This document shows, one piece after another, positions 16,082 to 24,808 of a DNA stretch of 64,000 nt. The stretch's first letter is position 1. Every line of letters begins with the position of its first letter. A model generated the notes under the pieces. It was not told where the DNA came from. It made no database searches and saw only the letters and a program-made list of their open reading frames with translations. The stretch lies in assembly GCF_028682455.1 (NCBI RefSeq), contig NZ_JANHLD010000002.1:930001-994000 (forward strand). The letters run 5' to 3'. The DNA comes from Pseudomonas putida (GTDB lineage: Bacteria; Pseudomonadota; Gammaproteobacteria; Pseudomonadales; Pseudomonadaceae). The position numbers and the translations under genes were made by a program.

Positions 16082-18166
16082 TCAATTCACCGCCATCGCC
16101 GTGCGCGCACGCTCGATATCGACGATAAAACGCTCGGCCGGCATGGGCTGGCCGAGCAAGTACCCTTGCAGTGAATCGCAGCCAAGGCGCGTCAGGAAGT
16201 TCTGCTGACGGTCGGTCTCCACACCCTCGGCCACAATCCGCAAGCCCAGCGCCTGCCCCAGTGCGACAATTGCCGAGACGATCGCGGCATCGTCGCTGTC
16301 CTGCTCAAGATCGCGCACAAAGCCGCGGTCGATCTTCAATTCGTTGGCGGGCAAGCGCTTGAGGTACATCAGGCTCGAATAGCCGGTGCCAAAATCGTCG
16401 ATCGACAGATCCACGCCCATGTCCGACAGCTGCTGCAACACCGCCATGCTCGCATCGGCATCGCGCATGGCGGTGGTCTCGGTGATTTCCAGGGTCAGGC
16501 TGTTGGCCGGGAGTCGGTGCCGGGCCAACACCCGCGCCACACTCTCTACCAGCCCGGCATGACAGAACTGGATGGCCGACAGGTTGACCGCCATGCGCCA
16601 GTCGGCGTGCCCCTGGTCGATCCAGGCACGCATCTGCCGACACGCTTCATCGAGCACCCATTCGCCGATGGGGATGATCAGGCCGGTCTTCTCGGCCAGG
16701 ACGATAAAGCGGTCCGGCAACAGCAAGCCATGCTGGGGATGCTCCCAGCGCAGCAGCGCCTCGGCACCGATCGGCTGGCAGTTCTGGGCATCGAACTTGG
16801 GCTGGTAGTAAAGGCGGAACTGCCCCTGCTCCAGCGCCATGCGCAGGTCCTGGAGCAATTGCAATTGCAGGCGCGCGTTGCTGTTCATCGACACATCGAA
16901 GAAGCTGTAGCCATTCTTGCCGGCACTTTTGGCGTGGTACATCGCCGCATCGGCATTGCGCAACAGCTCGTGCTGGTCGGTGCCGTTGCCCGGATACAGG
17001 ACGATGCCGATACTCGCCGAGATCTGCAGGTTCTGCTCGGCCACGCGAAACGCACGGGAAATCAGGTTGACCTGCTTGGCCGCGACCCCCACGGCATCGT
17101 CGGGCTCCTGCAACTCCACCAGCAGCACGAATTCGTCGCCACCGATGCGGGCCAGGGTGTCCTGGCTGTGCAAGTGGCCGCGCAAGCGCAACGCCACTTC
17201 CTTGAGCAGCAGGTCGCCCATGTGGTGCCCGAAGGCATCGTTGACCGGCTTGAAGCCATCCAGGTCGATGAACATCATCGAAAAGCAGCCGCCCTGCTCC
17301 GTTACCTTGCTGATCGCCTGCTCGATGCGATCGGCCAGCAGCGTGCGATTGGGCAAGCCGGTCAGGGTGTCGTGCAGGGCCAGCTGGGTGAGCTCCTGGT
17401 TGGCCAGGGTCAAAGACTGCGCCAGCGCTGCGGTACGCGCCTCCAGGCGCGCATCGAGCACCGAGGTCAGCAGCGCCACCGCCAGTACCGACAGAGTGGT
17501 GATCAACACCAGGTAATCCAGGCCGTCACCGCTCAGGCCATTGCCCAACGCACCGCAGAAACTGCCTTCAGGGAAGTTCGCCGCCGCCATGCCGGTGTAG
17601 TGCATCCCGACAATCGCCACCCCCATGACCACCGCGGCAGCGCCCCGGATCTGTCGCACATAGAGGGTTTGCTGGCGCAGCCGGAAGGCGATCCACAACG
17701 CCGCGGCCGAAGCGCCCACCGCAATGACCAGTGACAATGCAAACAACTGCGGGTCGTAGTCGATCCCAGGCTGCATCTGCAATGCCGCCATACCGGTGTA
17801 ATGCATGCTGCTGATCCCGGCCCCCATCACCAGCGAGCCCAGCCCCAATTGCATCCAGGGCAGGCTTGGCTGGCTGACCAGCCACAAGGCAAAACCCGAA
17901 GAAAGGCCGGCGATCAGCAACGACAACAAGGTCAGGGCCAGGTCATAGCCCAGCTGGATCGGCAAACTGAAGGCGAGCATGCCGATGAAGTGCATCGACC
18001 ATACCCCCACCCCCATCGCCAACGCGCCACCGGTCATCCACATGTACACCGCACGGCCCTTGGCCGTGGCGATGCGACCGGTCAGGTCGAGCGCGGTATA
18101 AGACGCAAGAATGGCCACGCACAGGGAAATCAACACCAGCGAAGAAGAGTAACTACCGATCAGCAT
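16082..18166 (-). CDS. mucR: MHYT-GGDEF-EAL cyclic-di-GMP turnover protein (MucR-like)
   Basis: A 694-residue inner-membrane signalling protein starting MLIGSYSSSLVLISLCVAIL at ATG 18166. Residues 1-245 form the seven-helix MHYT sensor (WSMHFIGM, SSMHYTGM and GMHYTGM repeats), a proposed metal site sensing oxygen, carbon monoxide or nitric oxide. A GGDEF domain follows with intact IGGDEF, then an EAL domain with intact EALLRW, DDFGTGYSSL, KIDRGFV and AEGVE. Both diguanylate cyclase and phosphodiesterase activity are therefore possible. The inhibitory-site position before GGDEF reads HSQD and not RxxD. Domain order matches MucR of P. aeruginosa, which links c-di-GMP to alginate production. Confidence 0.88.
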   Translation of the reverse strand: MLIGSYSSSLVLISLCVAILASYTALDLTGRIATAKGRAVYMWMTGGALAMGVGVWSMHFIGMLAFSLPIQLGYDLALTLLSLLIAGLSSGFALWLVSQPSLPWMQLGLGSLVMGAGISSMHYTGMAALQMQPGIDYDPQLFALSLVIAVGASAAALWIAFRLRQQTLYVRQIRGAAAVVMGVAIVGMHYTGMAAANFPEGSFCGALGNGLSGDGLDYLVLITTLSVLAVALLTSVLDARLEARTAALAQSLTLANQELTQLALHDTLTGLPNRTLLADRIEQAISKVTEQGGCFSMMFIDLDGFKPVNDAFGHHMGDLLLKEVALRLRGHLHSQDTLARIGGDEFVLLVELQEPDDAVGVAAKQVNLISRAFRVAEQNLQISASIGIVLYPGNGTDQHELLRNADAAMYHAKSAGKNGYSFFDVSMNSNARLQLQLLQDLRMALEQGQFRLYYQPKFDAQNCQPIGAEALLRWEHPQHGLLLPDRFIVLAEKTGLIIPIGEWVLDEACRQMRAWIDQGHADWRMAVNLSAIQFCHAGLVESVARVLARHRLPANSLTLEITETTAMRDADASMAVLQQLSDMGVDLSIDDFGTGYSSLMYLKRLPANELKIDRGFVRDLEQDSDDAAIVSAIVALGQALGLRIVAEGVETDRQQNFLTRLGCDSLQGYLLGQPMPAERFIVDIERARTAMAVN

Positions 18167-18734
18167 GAGGCCTTCCACAACCCTTGAAACCGGGCACTGG
18201 GTCGGCCCGGAGAAAAGCCGATGATTGTACTCAAGCTTTGGCGAAACGCACGGGGTTTTAGGGGGAGAAAAGGAGAGTACCGTTTCGAGCGTGCGCTCAC
18301 TTCGGGCCGGCCTTGACGGAACACGAAGGTGGTCATTGAACACCGAATCGATGCGCTCCGTCCTCTCCAAAAAATACCCTTATTGAAGGGCTCAAAAAAT
18401 CAATGTGGTAACCAGTAGAGCCGTCGCCAATTGCAACATGAATACCCTCGATGCCCTCATTCATCTGAGCGTTGAAGCTATAGTCAATGGCGTTCGAAAT
18501 CTCTCTATTTACACCAACCATTACCTCCACGAGAACACACGCATAACTTCTTAAGTCAAACCGATTGAACTCGCGCACTCAACAGCTGCATACAGGATCG
18601 CCTTGCCTATGAAAAACTGCATTCCCGCTGACAGACTTAAGCTCGCACTCGAAATAGAAGACCTGCCGGAAGCCACCCCAACCCCACACGCTTGTTGGGC
18701 TACAGCCCGGACGAAATAACGCTGGGCAGCGGAA
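18167..18734. other. 568-base low-GC region without an intact gene
   Basis: About 38-50 percent GC in its right two-thirds against well over 60 percent around it. It contains a 81-codon minus-strand frame (18333-18578) and short plus-strand fragments, but no gene with convincing start, ribosome site and length. It probably represents decayed imported DNA. Confidence 0.6.
18333..18578 (-). pseudogene. Low-GC gene remnant, unknown
   Basis: An 81-codon frame beginning GTG with no ribosome site directly after an in-frame stop. Its translation (FDLRSYACVLVEVMVGVNRE, then IDYSFNAQMNEGIEGIHVAI and GSTGYHIDFLSPSIRVFFGE) looks protein-like and uses AT-rich codons rare in the neighbours. A second frame upstream (MQFFIGKAILYAAVE on the same strand, near 18560-18610) would join it through a frameshift. 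I do not recognise the family; it could be the tail of an imported gene such as a toxin or immunity protein, or chance. Confidence 0.35.
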
Positions 18735-18953
18735 ATGCAGATCAAGGGACGGTGGTCTGAGAATGAGTTGCCCGACCAGGCGATCGAACGCCTGGGGCTG
18801 TTGCCGGGCCAGGAGAATGTGCTGCTTCGCGTGGTGCTGCGCGACAGTTCGCGGTCAATCGAGACAGAGGAAGCCAATCGGCTTTATGCCCATCTGCAAG
18901 CGGCTTTGCATGAGGGCGTTGCGGGGGGTGGGTATCGGATGGGGTGCAGGTAG
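18735..18953 (+). CDS. Small ORF resembling a ferredoxin-fold anticodon-binding (PheT C-terminal) domain, possibly a remnant
   Basis: A 72-residue frame. Residues 26-65 (NVLLRVVLRDSSRSIETEEA then NRLYAHLQAALHEG) follow the pattern of the FDX-ACB domain at the C-terminus of phenylalanyl-tRNA synthetase beta chain: LxLxLxDxxRTLTdEE followed by a helix and a basic end (GGGYR). The ribosome site is weak (GCGGAA). Its stop codon lies at the first bases of a REP element and the low-GC patch precedes it, so it may be the surviving 3' end of a longer gene. Standalone function unknown. Confidence 0.4.
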   Translation: MQIKGRWSENELPDQAIERLGLLPGQENVLLRVVLRDSSRSIETEEANRLYAHLQAALHEGVAGGGYRMGCR

Positions 18954-19019
18954 GAGCGGGCTTGCCCCGCGATGCAATATGACTGAACGATTGCTATCGC
19001 GGGGCAAGCCCGCTCCTAC
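18950..19019. repeat. REP inverted pair (P. putida type)
   Basis: Two 24-base arms, 18950-18973 and 18996-19019, are exact inverted copies of the GTAGGAGCGGGCTTGCCCCG... REP unit separated by 22 bases. Classic intergenic REP pair able to form a long hairpin and placed after a gene end. Confidence 0.93.
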
Positions 19020-19103
19020 ACCGTTCATCAGCCCTTTGTCCGGCACTGTCGATTCGCGCTGGCGGCGAACGACCATCCTTACATTCCCCGCCGGAGCGTA
19101 CCC

Positions 19104-19829
19104 ATGGACAACTATCGCAATCCCCAGGTGGTCTCGCGCAGCGAGTGGCTCGCCGCCCGCCGCCAGTTGTTGCTGCACGAAAAGGCCCTGACCCACCAAC
19201 GTGACGAGTTGAGCAAGGCGCGTCGCGCCCTGCCCTGGGTCCGGGTCGATCAGGACTTCAGTTTTGAAGGCCCCCAAGGCCGCTTGAGCCTGGCCGATCT
19301 GTTCGCCGGTCGCAGCCAGCTACTGGTGTACCACTTCATGTTCGCTGACGGCTGGGACGAAGGCTGCGGCGGCTGTTCGTTCCTGGCCGATCACTTCGAC
19401 GGCGCCAACCTGCACCTGGCCCATCACGATGTGTCACTGGTCGCCGTGTCGCGGGCGCCATTCGCCGAGTTCCAGGGGTTCAAGCAACGCATGGGCTGGA
19501 AATTCCCCTGGGTGTCGTCCCATGGCAGTACCTTCAACCAGGCCTTCGGGGTCAGTGTCAGCGACGACGGCAACAGCCAGTACAACTACGAACCCTACGC
19601 GGGCGACGAAACCGAACTGCCGGGCCTGAGTGTGTTCTATCGCGACGCCGATGGCACGATTTTCCATACCTACTCCAGCTACGCCCGCGGCCTGGACATC
19701 CTGGTGGGCGCCTACAACTTCCTCGACCTGATGCCCAAGGGCCGCAACGAGGAAGGCACCATGGACTGGGTCCGTCATCATGACCGCTATGAAGGGGCAA
19801 GCGACACCGCCCATTGCTGCCACGACTGA
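19104..19829 (+). CDS. DUF899 thioredoxin-fold protein
   Basis: A 241-residue cytosolic protein of the DUF899 family. After an N-terminal helix (SRSEWLAARRQLLLHEKALT) comes the family signature RALPWVRVDQDFSFEGPQGR and the thioredoxin-like strand-helix LLVYHFMFADGWDEGCGGCSFLAD, which carries a CGGC motif at the redox position. The C-terminal half contains SVFYRDADGTIFHTYSSYARG. Members are suggested to be peroxiredoxin/dithiol-disulfide related but have no proven reaction. It stands alone behind a REP pair, with the DUF1624 gene convergent 7 bases away. Confidence 0.88.
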   Translation: MDNYRNPQVVSRSEWLAARRQLLLHEKALTHQRDELSKARRALPWVRVDQDFSFEGPQGRLSLADLFAGRSQLLVYHFMFADGWDEGCGGCSFLADHFDGANLHLAHHDVSLVAVSRAPFAEFQGFKQRMGWKFPWVSSHGSTFNQAFGVSVSDDGNSQYNYEPYAGDETELPGLSVFYRDADGTIFHTYSSYARGLDILVGAYNFLDLMPKGRNEEGTMDWVRHHDRYEGASDTAHCCHD

Positions 19830-19836
19830 CAACGGC

Positions 19837-20976
19837 TCAGAGGTACTTGAGCCAGGCCAGGTCCCGACGTCGCTGTTTCAGCGCTGCGAACCAGCGCGTC
19901 GGGGCATACAGCAGCAACGCCAGCACCAGGCTGCACAGCCATACGCCACTGACCTGCTCGAAACCGAAGTGCTGGCCCTGGTTCAGCCCCCACAGGCCCA
20001 CCGCCATCAGGTACAGCGCCTTGAGTACGTACAGGTGCAACAGGTAGAAAAACATCGGCGCGGCGCCGAACAGTGCCAGCAAGGGCACCCAGCGCCGCGC
20101 CTGATAGCGCTCGAGCACCACCAGCAACACCAGGCACATCCCCAGGGTCGGCAGCAGGAACATCAACGAAGGCGGATACTTGCGTGCGCTCAGAAAACTC
20201 ATGGTGGTACGCAGCGTGTCGCCGCTGGCAACCCAGGGGCGCTCGCCGTAGCCGTTGAGCAGGCGCAAGGCAACGAACGCCACCAGCAAGCCAAGCCCCC
20301 ACCCGCTCAGCAGCGCAAGGCGCCGTCGCGGTCCGCGGGTGGACGCGAACCAGGGGCCTATCCCCCAGCCCAGCAGAATCACGCCAATCCACGGCAACAC
20401 CGGGTAGGTGGTACGCGCACGGGTAATGCCCAGGTCGATGAAATCACGCTGGTGCAGGATCGCCCACGGCGCGAACCAGGGTGAATCCGGAGCCAGTACC
20501 AGGGCATCGAGCAGGTTGTGCCCGCCCACGATCACCGCGCCGATCACCAGCAACAGCGCCCGCGGCAGGTGCAAGGCCACCGCCAGCACGATCATGCACG
20601 CACCGATGCACCAGATCACCTGCAGCCACAGGGTCTGCGGCAGCAAGGTGCCGTTCCAGGCGAGGTTGACCAGGGTCAGTTCCAGCAGCACCAGGAACAC
20701 CCCGCGCTTGAGCAAAAACAGCGAGGTGTCGGCGCGGCTGTGCTTCTGGCTGTAGAGCCAGGCCGACAGGCCTGTCAGGAAGATGAACACAGGCGCACAC
20801 AGGGCGCTGAGCAACCGGGTGAAGAACAGCTCGGGGGCGACGGTCAGGGCGTCCATTGGATCGCCGACCTGGCGGTGCAGGAAGAACGTCTCGCGCACGT
20901 GGTCGAGCAACATGAACAACATCACCAGACCGCGCAAGGCGTCGATCGATTGCAGGCGGGTTTGGCTGGGAGGCAT
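19837..20976 (-). CDS. DUF1624/heparan-alpha-glucosaminide N-acetyltransferase-like membrane protein
   Basis: About 379 residues from ATG 20976 (MPPSQTRLQSIDALRGLVML); an in-frame GTG at 21006 could add 10 residues and neither has a strong ribosome site. The signature RLQSIDALRGLVMLFMLLDHVRETF opens the DUF1624 family, which is related to acyltransferase-3 and HGSNAT proteins that carry acetyl groups across membranes. Around ten helices, with a conserved RTTMSFLSARKYPPSLMFLLPTLG segment. Substrate unknown. A GTAAC-N8-GTTAC dyad at 21010-21027 lies upstream. Confidence 0.82.
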   Translation of the reverse strand: MPPSQTRLQSIDALRGLVMLFMLLDHVRETFFLHRQVGDPMDALTVAPELFFTRLLSALCAPVFIFLTGLSAWLYSQKHSRADTSLFLLKRGVFLVLLELTLVNLAWNGTLLPQTLWLQVIWCIGACMIVLAVALHLPRALLLVIGAVIVGGHNLLDALVLAPDSPWFAPWAILHQRDFIDLGITRARTTYPVLPWIGVILLGWGIGPWFASTRGPRRRLALLSGWGLGLLVAFVALRLLNGYGERPWVASGDTLRTTMSFLSARKYPPSLMFLLPTLGMCLVLLVVLERYQARRWVPLLALFGAAPMFFYLLHLYVLKALYLMAVGLWGLNQGQHFGFEQVSGVWLCSLVLALLLYAPTRWFAALKQRRRDLAWLKYL

Positions 20977-21009
20977 ACGCAGGCTCACGGCAAAGGATAA
21001 CGACACAAT

Positions 21010-21027
21010 GTAACACTATATCGTTAC
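21010..21027. promoter_or_regulatory. GTAAC-N8-GTTAC dyad upstream of the DUF1624 gene
   Basis: Five-base inverted repeat with eight-base spacer in the gap between the DUF1624 and SBF-like genes. A possible operator or chance; no regulator is assigned. Confidence 0.3.
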
Positions 21028-21054
21028 CACTTTGCCTGGCCGCACGAAGCAACT

Positions 21055-22056
21055 CTACAGCACAGGCTGATTCGCCTCGCTGGCGCGCGGCTCGTCCTTG
21101 CGGGCAGCATAGCGCTGGGCCAGGACCGCACACACCATCAGCTGAATCTGGTGGAAGATCATCAAGGGCAGGATCATCGCGCCAATACCTCCCCCGACAA
21201 ACAGCACCTGGGCCATCGGCACGCCGGTGGCCATGCTCTTTTTCGAGCCGGCGAACAGAATGGTGATGCGATCTTCGACACTGAATCCCAACCAGCGCCC
21301 CAATGCGCCCGTGCACCACAACACCACCGCCAGCAGCAGGCAGCAGACCAGCACCAGGCCGGCCAGGCGCATCGGCGGCACCGACTGCCACAGGCCGCTG
21401 ACCACCGCATCGCTGAAAGCGGTATACACCACCAGCAGGATCGAACCCTGGTCGACGATCTTCAGCCAGCGGGCGTTGCGTGCCACCCATTGACCGATCC
21501 AGCGCCGTGCCAGTTGCCCGGCGACAAAGGGCACCAGCAACTGCAGGACAATCTTGAACACCGCATCCAGGCTCGAGCCGGTGTCACCTTCCACGCCCAT
21601 CAACAGCATCACCAGCAGGGGCGTCAGTGCGATACCGATCAGGCTGGAGGCCGCCGCACTGCAAATGGCCGCCGGCACGTTGCCGCGGGCCAGCGACGTA
21701 AAGGCAATGGCCGACTGCACCGTCGCCGGCAACGCGCACAGGTAGAGTACGCCCAGGTACAACTCGTCCCCCACCAGGGGCAGCACCAGCGGTTTGAGCG
21801 CCATGCCGAGCAGCGGAAACATCACGAACGTGCAGGCAAATACCAGCAGATGCAGGCGCCAATGTCCGGCGCCGGCAGCCACTGCCTCGCGGGACAGCTT
21901 GGCGCCGTGCAGGAAGAACAACAGGCCGATGGCCAGGTTGGTCAAGCCGCCGAACAGCACGGCCCCCGTACCCTCGCACGGCAACAAGGTGGCAATGAGG
22001 ATCACCCCGAGCAGGGCCAGGGTGAAATTGTCGAACAGCATCCGCAAGTACTTCAT
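21055..22056 (-). CDS. SBF-like/YfeH-type bile acid:sodium symporter family protein
   Basis: A 333-residue inner-membrane transporter with about ten helices, starting MKYLRMLFDNFTLALLGVIL at ATG 22056 behind AGGA. NLAIGLLFFLHGAKLSREAV, LCALPATVQSAIAFTSLARGN and ILFAGSKKSMATGVPMAQVLF are the conserved crossover motifs of the SBF-like (DUF4137, E. coli YfeH) branch of the bile-acid/sodium symporters. Likely sodium-coupled uptake or efflux of an organic anion. An AraC regulator starts 80 bases away on the other strand and probably controls it. Confidence 0.88.
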   Translation of the reverse strand: MKYLRMLFDNFTLALLGVILIATLLPCEGTGAVLFGGLTNLAIGLLFFLHGAKLSREAVAAGAGHWRLHLLVFACTFVMFPLLGMALKPLVLPLVGDELYLGVLYLCALPATVQSAIAFTSLARGNVPAAICSAAASSLIGIALTPLLVMLLMGVEGDTGSSLDAVFKIVLQLLVPFVAGQLARRWIGQWVARNARWLKIVDQGSILLVVYTAFSDAVVSGLWQSVPPMRLAGLVLVCCLLLAVVLWCTGALGRWLGFSVEDRITILFAGSKKSMATGVPMAQVLFVGGGIGAMILPLMIFHQIQLMVCAVLAQRYAARKDEPRASEANQPVL

Positions 22057-22135
22057 GGTCAATCCTGACTTGTTATTGTGGCGCGGCAGACGATAAGGTC
22101 TTTGCACGTTCTTCACTAACGCCAGAACCCCACCA

Positions 22136-22972
22136 GTGTCGCCAAACGGACAACCCACCCAGCCCGAGCCCCAGGCCCTCGAACACCTGACCCAACTGCC
22201 GCGTCCGGTCTATGGCCATATCCAGACGTTGCCGAACATCGTCCTGGGCTACCGCCATGCGCACCCCTGGGGGCAGTTGTCCCATGCCATTGGCGGCGTG
22301 CTTGAAGTGCATACCGACGATGGCTTCTACCTCGTCCCGCCGCAACGCGCGGTGTGGGTGCCGGCGCACGTCCCGCATCGGGTCAGCTGCAGCGGCGAGA
22401 CCTGTCTGCGCAGCCTGTACCTGGAGCACGCGCCGCGCGACTGGTCGCCCGCGCAATGCCGGGTCGTCGCGATCAATCCCTTGTTGCGCGAGCTGATCCG
22501 CACCTTCAGCGAACTGCCGGTGCATTACGATCCAGGCGGCGCCGACGGCCGTCTGGTCCAGGTGCTGGTCGACCAACTGGCCGTGGCGTGCGAGCAGCAG
22601 TTGATGCTGCCCATGCCCCACGACAGCCGCCTGCGCGCACTGTGCGCCCACCTTCAGGCACAGCCGGATGCGCCCACCGGCCTGAACGACTGGGCACTGC
22701 GCGAAGGGGTGTCGGAGAAAACGCTGAGCCGGTTGTTTCAGCGCGAGACGGGGCTGAGCTTTCGGCTCTGGCGCCAGCGCATGCGACTGTTGAGCGCGCT
22801 ACCGCCCCTGGAGCGCGGCGAGCGGGTGACCGATGTGGCCCTGGCCTGCGGCTACGATTCGCTGTCGGCCTTCATTGCTGCCTTCGGTAAACAGTTCGGT
22901 CAGCCGCCGGGGGCGTTCTTTCGACATCACAGCAACGATACAGATGAGGCTTCAGCCGATGAAACACCCTAA
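22136..22972 (+). CDS. AraC-family regulator with N-terminal cupin
   Basis: A 278-residue regulator; the frame begins with GTG 22136 and the true start is uncertain since no good ribosome site is visible. HAHPWGQLSHAIGGVLEVHTDDGFYLVPPQRAVWVPAHVPHRV is an AraC-type cupin sensor, followed by two helix-turn-helices (LNDWALREGVSEKTLSRLFQRETG and VTDVALACGYDSLSAFIAAFGKQFG). It diverges from the SBF-like transporter and overlaps the beta-lactamase start by 14 bases. It most likely regulates the transporter; control of ampC through read-through is possible. Confidence 0.87.
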   Translation: MSPNGQPTQPEPQALEHLTQLPRPVYGHIQTLPNIVLGYRHAHPWGQLSHAIGGVLEVHTDDGFYLVPPQRAVWVPAHVPHRVSCSGETCLRSLYLEHAPRDWSPAQCRVVAINPLLRELIRTFSELPVHYDPGGADGRLVQVLVDQLAVACEQQLMLPMPHDSRLRALCAHLQAQPDAPTGLNDWALREGVSEKTLSRLFQRETGLSFRLWRQRMRLLSALPPLERGERVTDVALACGYDSLSAFIAAFGKQFGQPPGAFFRHHSNDTDEASADETP

Positions 22973-24125
22973 AAGCAGGTCCTTGCCCCAGGTTCTGGCT
23001 GCTGTCACCCTGATGCTCGGCGCAGGCCCTGCCCTTGCCGCCCTCTCCGATGCGCAGCTGGAGTCGACCGTCAGTGCCGCCATCGGGCCCTTGATGCAGC
23101 AGCAGGCGATTGCCGGCATGGCGGTGGCGCTCTCGGTAGAGGGCAAGCAGCATTACTTCAACTATGGCGTCGCCTCGCGGCAAACCGCCCAGCCCGTCAC
23201 CACCGACACCCTGTTCGAGATCGGCTCGGTAAGCAAGACCTTCACCGCCACCCTGGCCGCGTACGCCCAGGCCAATGGCGCACTGTCGCTCGGCGATCCA
23301 GCCAGCAAGCACTGGCCGGCCCTCAAGGGTACGGCGTTCGATGGCATCACCCTGCTCAACCTGGGCACCTACACGGCTGGCGGCCTGCCACTGCAGTTTC
23401 CCGACACGGTCAAGGACCCTGCCGGGCTGCTCGACTACTACAGCCACTGGAAAGCCGACTATGCACCCGGCACCCACCGGCTGTACTCCAACCCCAGCCT
23501 GGGGCTGTTCGGGTACCTTGCGGCCAGGAGCCTGAACGCGCCGTTTGCCGACCTCATGCAAAAGCAGCTGCTGCCGCAACTGGGCTTGCAGCACACCTTT
23601 GTCCAGGTGCCCGCCGAGCAGACGAGCCACTACGCCCAGGGCTACGACAAGAACGACCAACCCGTGCGCGTCGGCCCAGGGCCGCTGGACGCCGAAGCCT
23701 ATGGCCTGAAGACCACCTCGGCCGACCTGCTGCATTATCTGGAGCTGAATATGCGGCCCAAGGCCCAGGGTCCGGTGCTTGAGCGCGCCCTGGCCATCAC
23801 CCAGACCGGCTACTACCAGGTAGGCGAGATGATCCAGGGCCTGGGCTGGGAAATGTATCGCTACCCGGTTTCCCTTGATCACCTGCTCAAGGGCAACACG
23901 ACCGAAATGGCCCTGGAGCCGCAACCGGTGGCCTGGCTCAACCCCGCTCGCCCGCCGCAGCCCGCCACCTGGCTGAACAAGACCGGTTCAACCAATGGCT
24001 TTGGCGCCTATGTGGCGTTTGTGCCGTCGAAGAACATCGCCCTGGTAATGCTTGCGAACAGGAACTACCCCAACGCCGAACGGATAAAAGCGGCCCACGC
24101 GATTCTCGGCGCAGTGGACCGCTAG
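22959..24125 (+). CDS. ampC: Class C beta-lactamase
   Basis: A 388-residue periplasmic serine beta-lactamase. The start ATG 22959 has GAGG nine bases upstream; residues 1-28 form a signal peptide ending ALA. Catalytic motifs are complete: SVSK (Ser90-Lys93), YSN in HRLYSNPSLG, and KTG in LNKTGSTNGFGAYV. The sequence FEIGSVSKTFTATLAAYAQANG and length agree with chromosomal AmpC of Pseudomonas. Unlike the usual arrangement, no divergent ampR lies beside it; it overlaps the end of an AraC gene, so inducibility cannot be assumed. Confidence 0.93.
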   Translation: MKHPKSRSLPQVLAAVTLMLGAGPALAALSDAQLESTVSAAIGPLMQQQAIAGMAVALSVEGKQHYFNYGVASRQTAQPVTTDTLFEIGSVSKTFTATLAAYAQANGALSLGDPASKHWPALKGTAFDGITLLNLGTYTAGGLPLQFPDTVKDPAGLLDYYSHWKADYAPGTHRLYSNPSLGLFGYLAARSLNAPFADLMQKQLLPQLGLQHTFVQVPAEQTSHYAQGYDKNDQPVRVGPGPLDAEAYGLKTTSADLLHYLELNMRPKAQGPVLERALAITQTGYYQVGEMIQGLGWEMYRYPVSLDHLLKGNTTEMALEPQPVAWLNPARPPQPATWLNKTGSTNGFGAYVAFVPSKNIALVMLANRNYPNAERIKAAHAILGAVDR

Positions 24126-24129
24126 GCTG

Positions 24130-24756
24130 TCACGGGGTGCCGTTACGCCCATGCAAGCGGTAGCCTTCACGCCCGTTCAAGCGGTCGTAATAGGCCTGCA
24201 CGGCGGGCAACGGAGGATGGTCGATCGGAGTCTGGAACCAGCGGTTGACCGAGAGCCCAATGGGGATATCGGCCAGGGAAAATGCATCGCCACTGACATA
24301 CGCACCCGTGCTCTCCAGTTGACGATCAAGAAGGGTCATGTTGCGCGCCCAGTTGCGACAGGCTGTCGCCAGGGCTTCGGGGTCCTGGTGCGCGGGCGAC
24401 TGGCGAACCCGCGAGAGAAAGGCATAGCTCCACGAGCCATTGAGGTCGGTGGCCTGCCAGTCCATCCATTGGTCAACCCGCGCCCGCAGTCGTGGCGCCG
24501 GCGGATACAGGTGCTCGCCGCCGTAGCGGTTGGCCAGGTAACGGATGATGCTGTTGGACTCCCACAACACGAAGTCACCGTCCTGGATCACCGGCACCAT
24601 CGCGTTGGGGTTGAGTGCCAGGAAGCGCTCGTCATGGGTCGACTGGAAACCCGAGCCCCAGTCTTCACGCTCGAAGTCCAGGTTCAACTCGGCGCATGTC
24701 CACAGCACCTTGCGCACATTGATCGATGAAGCCTTGCCCAGTATCCGTAGCATCAT
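24130..24756 (-). CDS. Glutathione S-transferase
   Basis: A 208-residue cytosolic GST. The thioredoxin-like N-terminal domain starts [24 protein letters not shown] with Ser in the activation region, and [27 protein letters not shown] contains the cis-Pro VP and ES glutathione-binding motif. The all-helical C-terminal domain includes [20 protein letters not shown], the usual N-capping/hydrophobic staple region. Stand-alone gene converging on ampC with 4 bases between stops. Substrate unknown. Confidence 0.92.
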   Translation of the reverse strand: MMLRILGKASSINVRKVLWTCAELNLDFEREDWGSGFQSTHDERFLALNPNAMVPVIQDGDFVLWESNSIIRYLANRYGGEHLYPPAPRLRARVDQWMDWQATDLNGSWSYAFLSRVRQSPAHQDPEALATACRNWARNMTLLDRQLESTGAYVSGDAFSLADIPIGLSVNRWFQTPIDHPPLPAVQAYYDRLNGREGYRLHGRNGTP

Positions 24757-24808
24757 TCACTCCTGCGGGTTTGTCGGTCGGATATGAGCACAAGTGGTCA
24801 CCCTCGAT

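Noticed and set aside
18551..18877. 108-codon minus-strand ORF
   Set aside because: Mostly antisense to the 18735-18953 ORF, Ser-rich and with no ribosome site; only its low-GC end was considered as part of the remnant.
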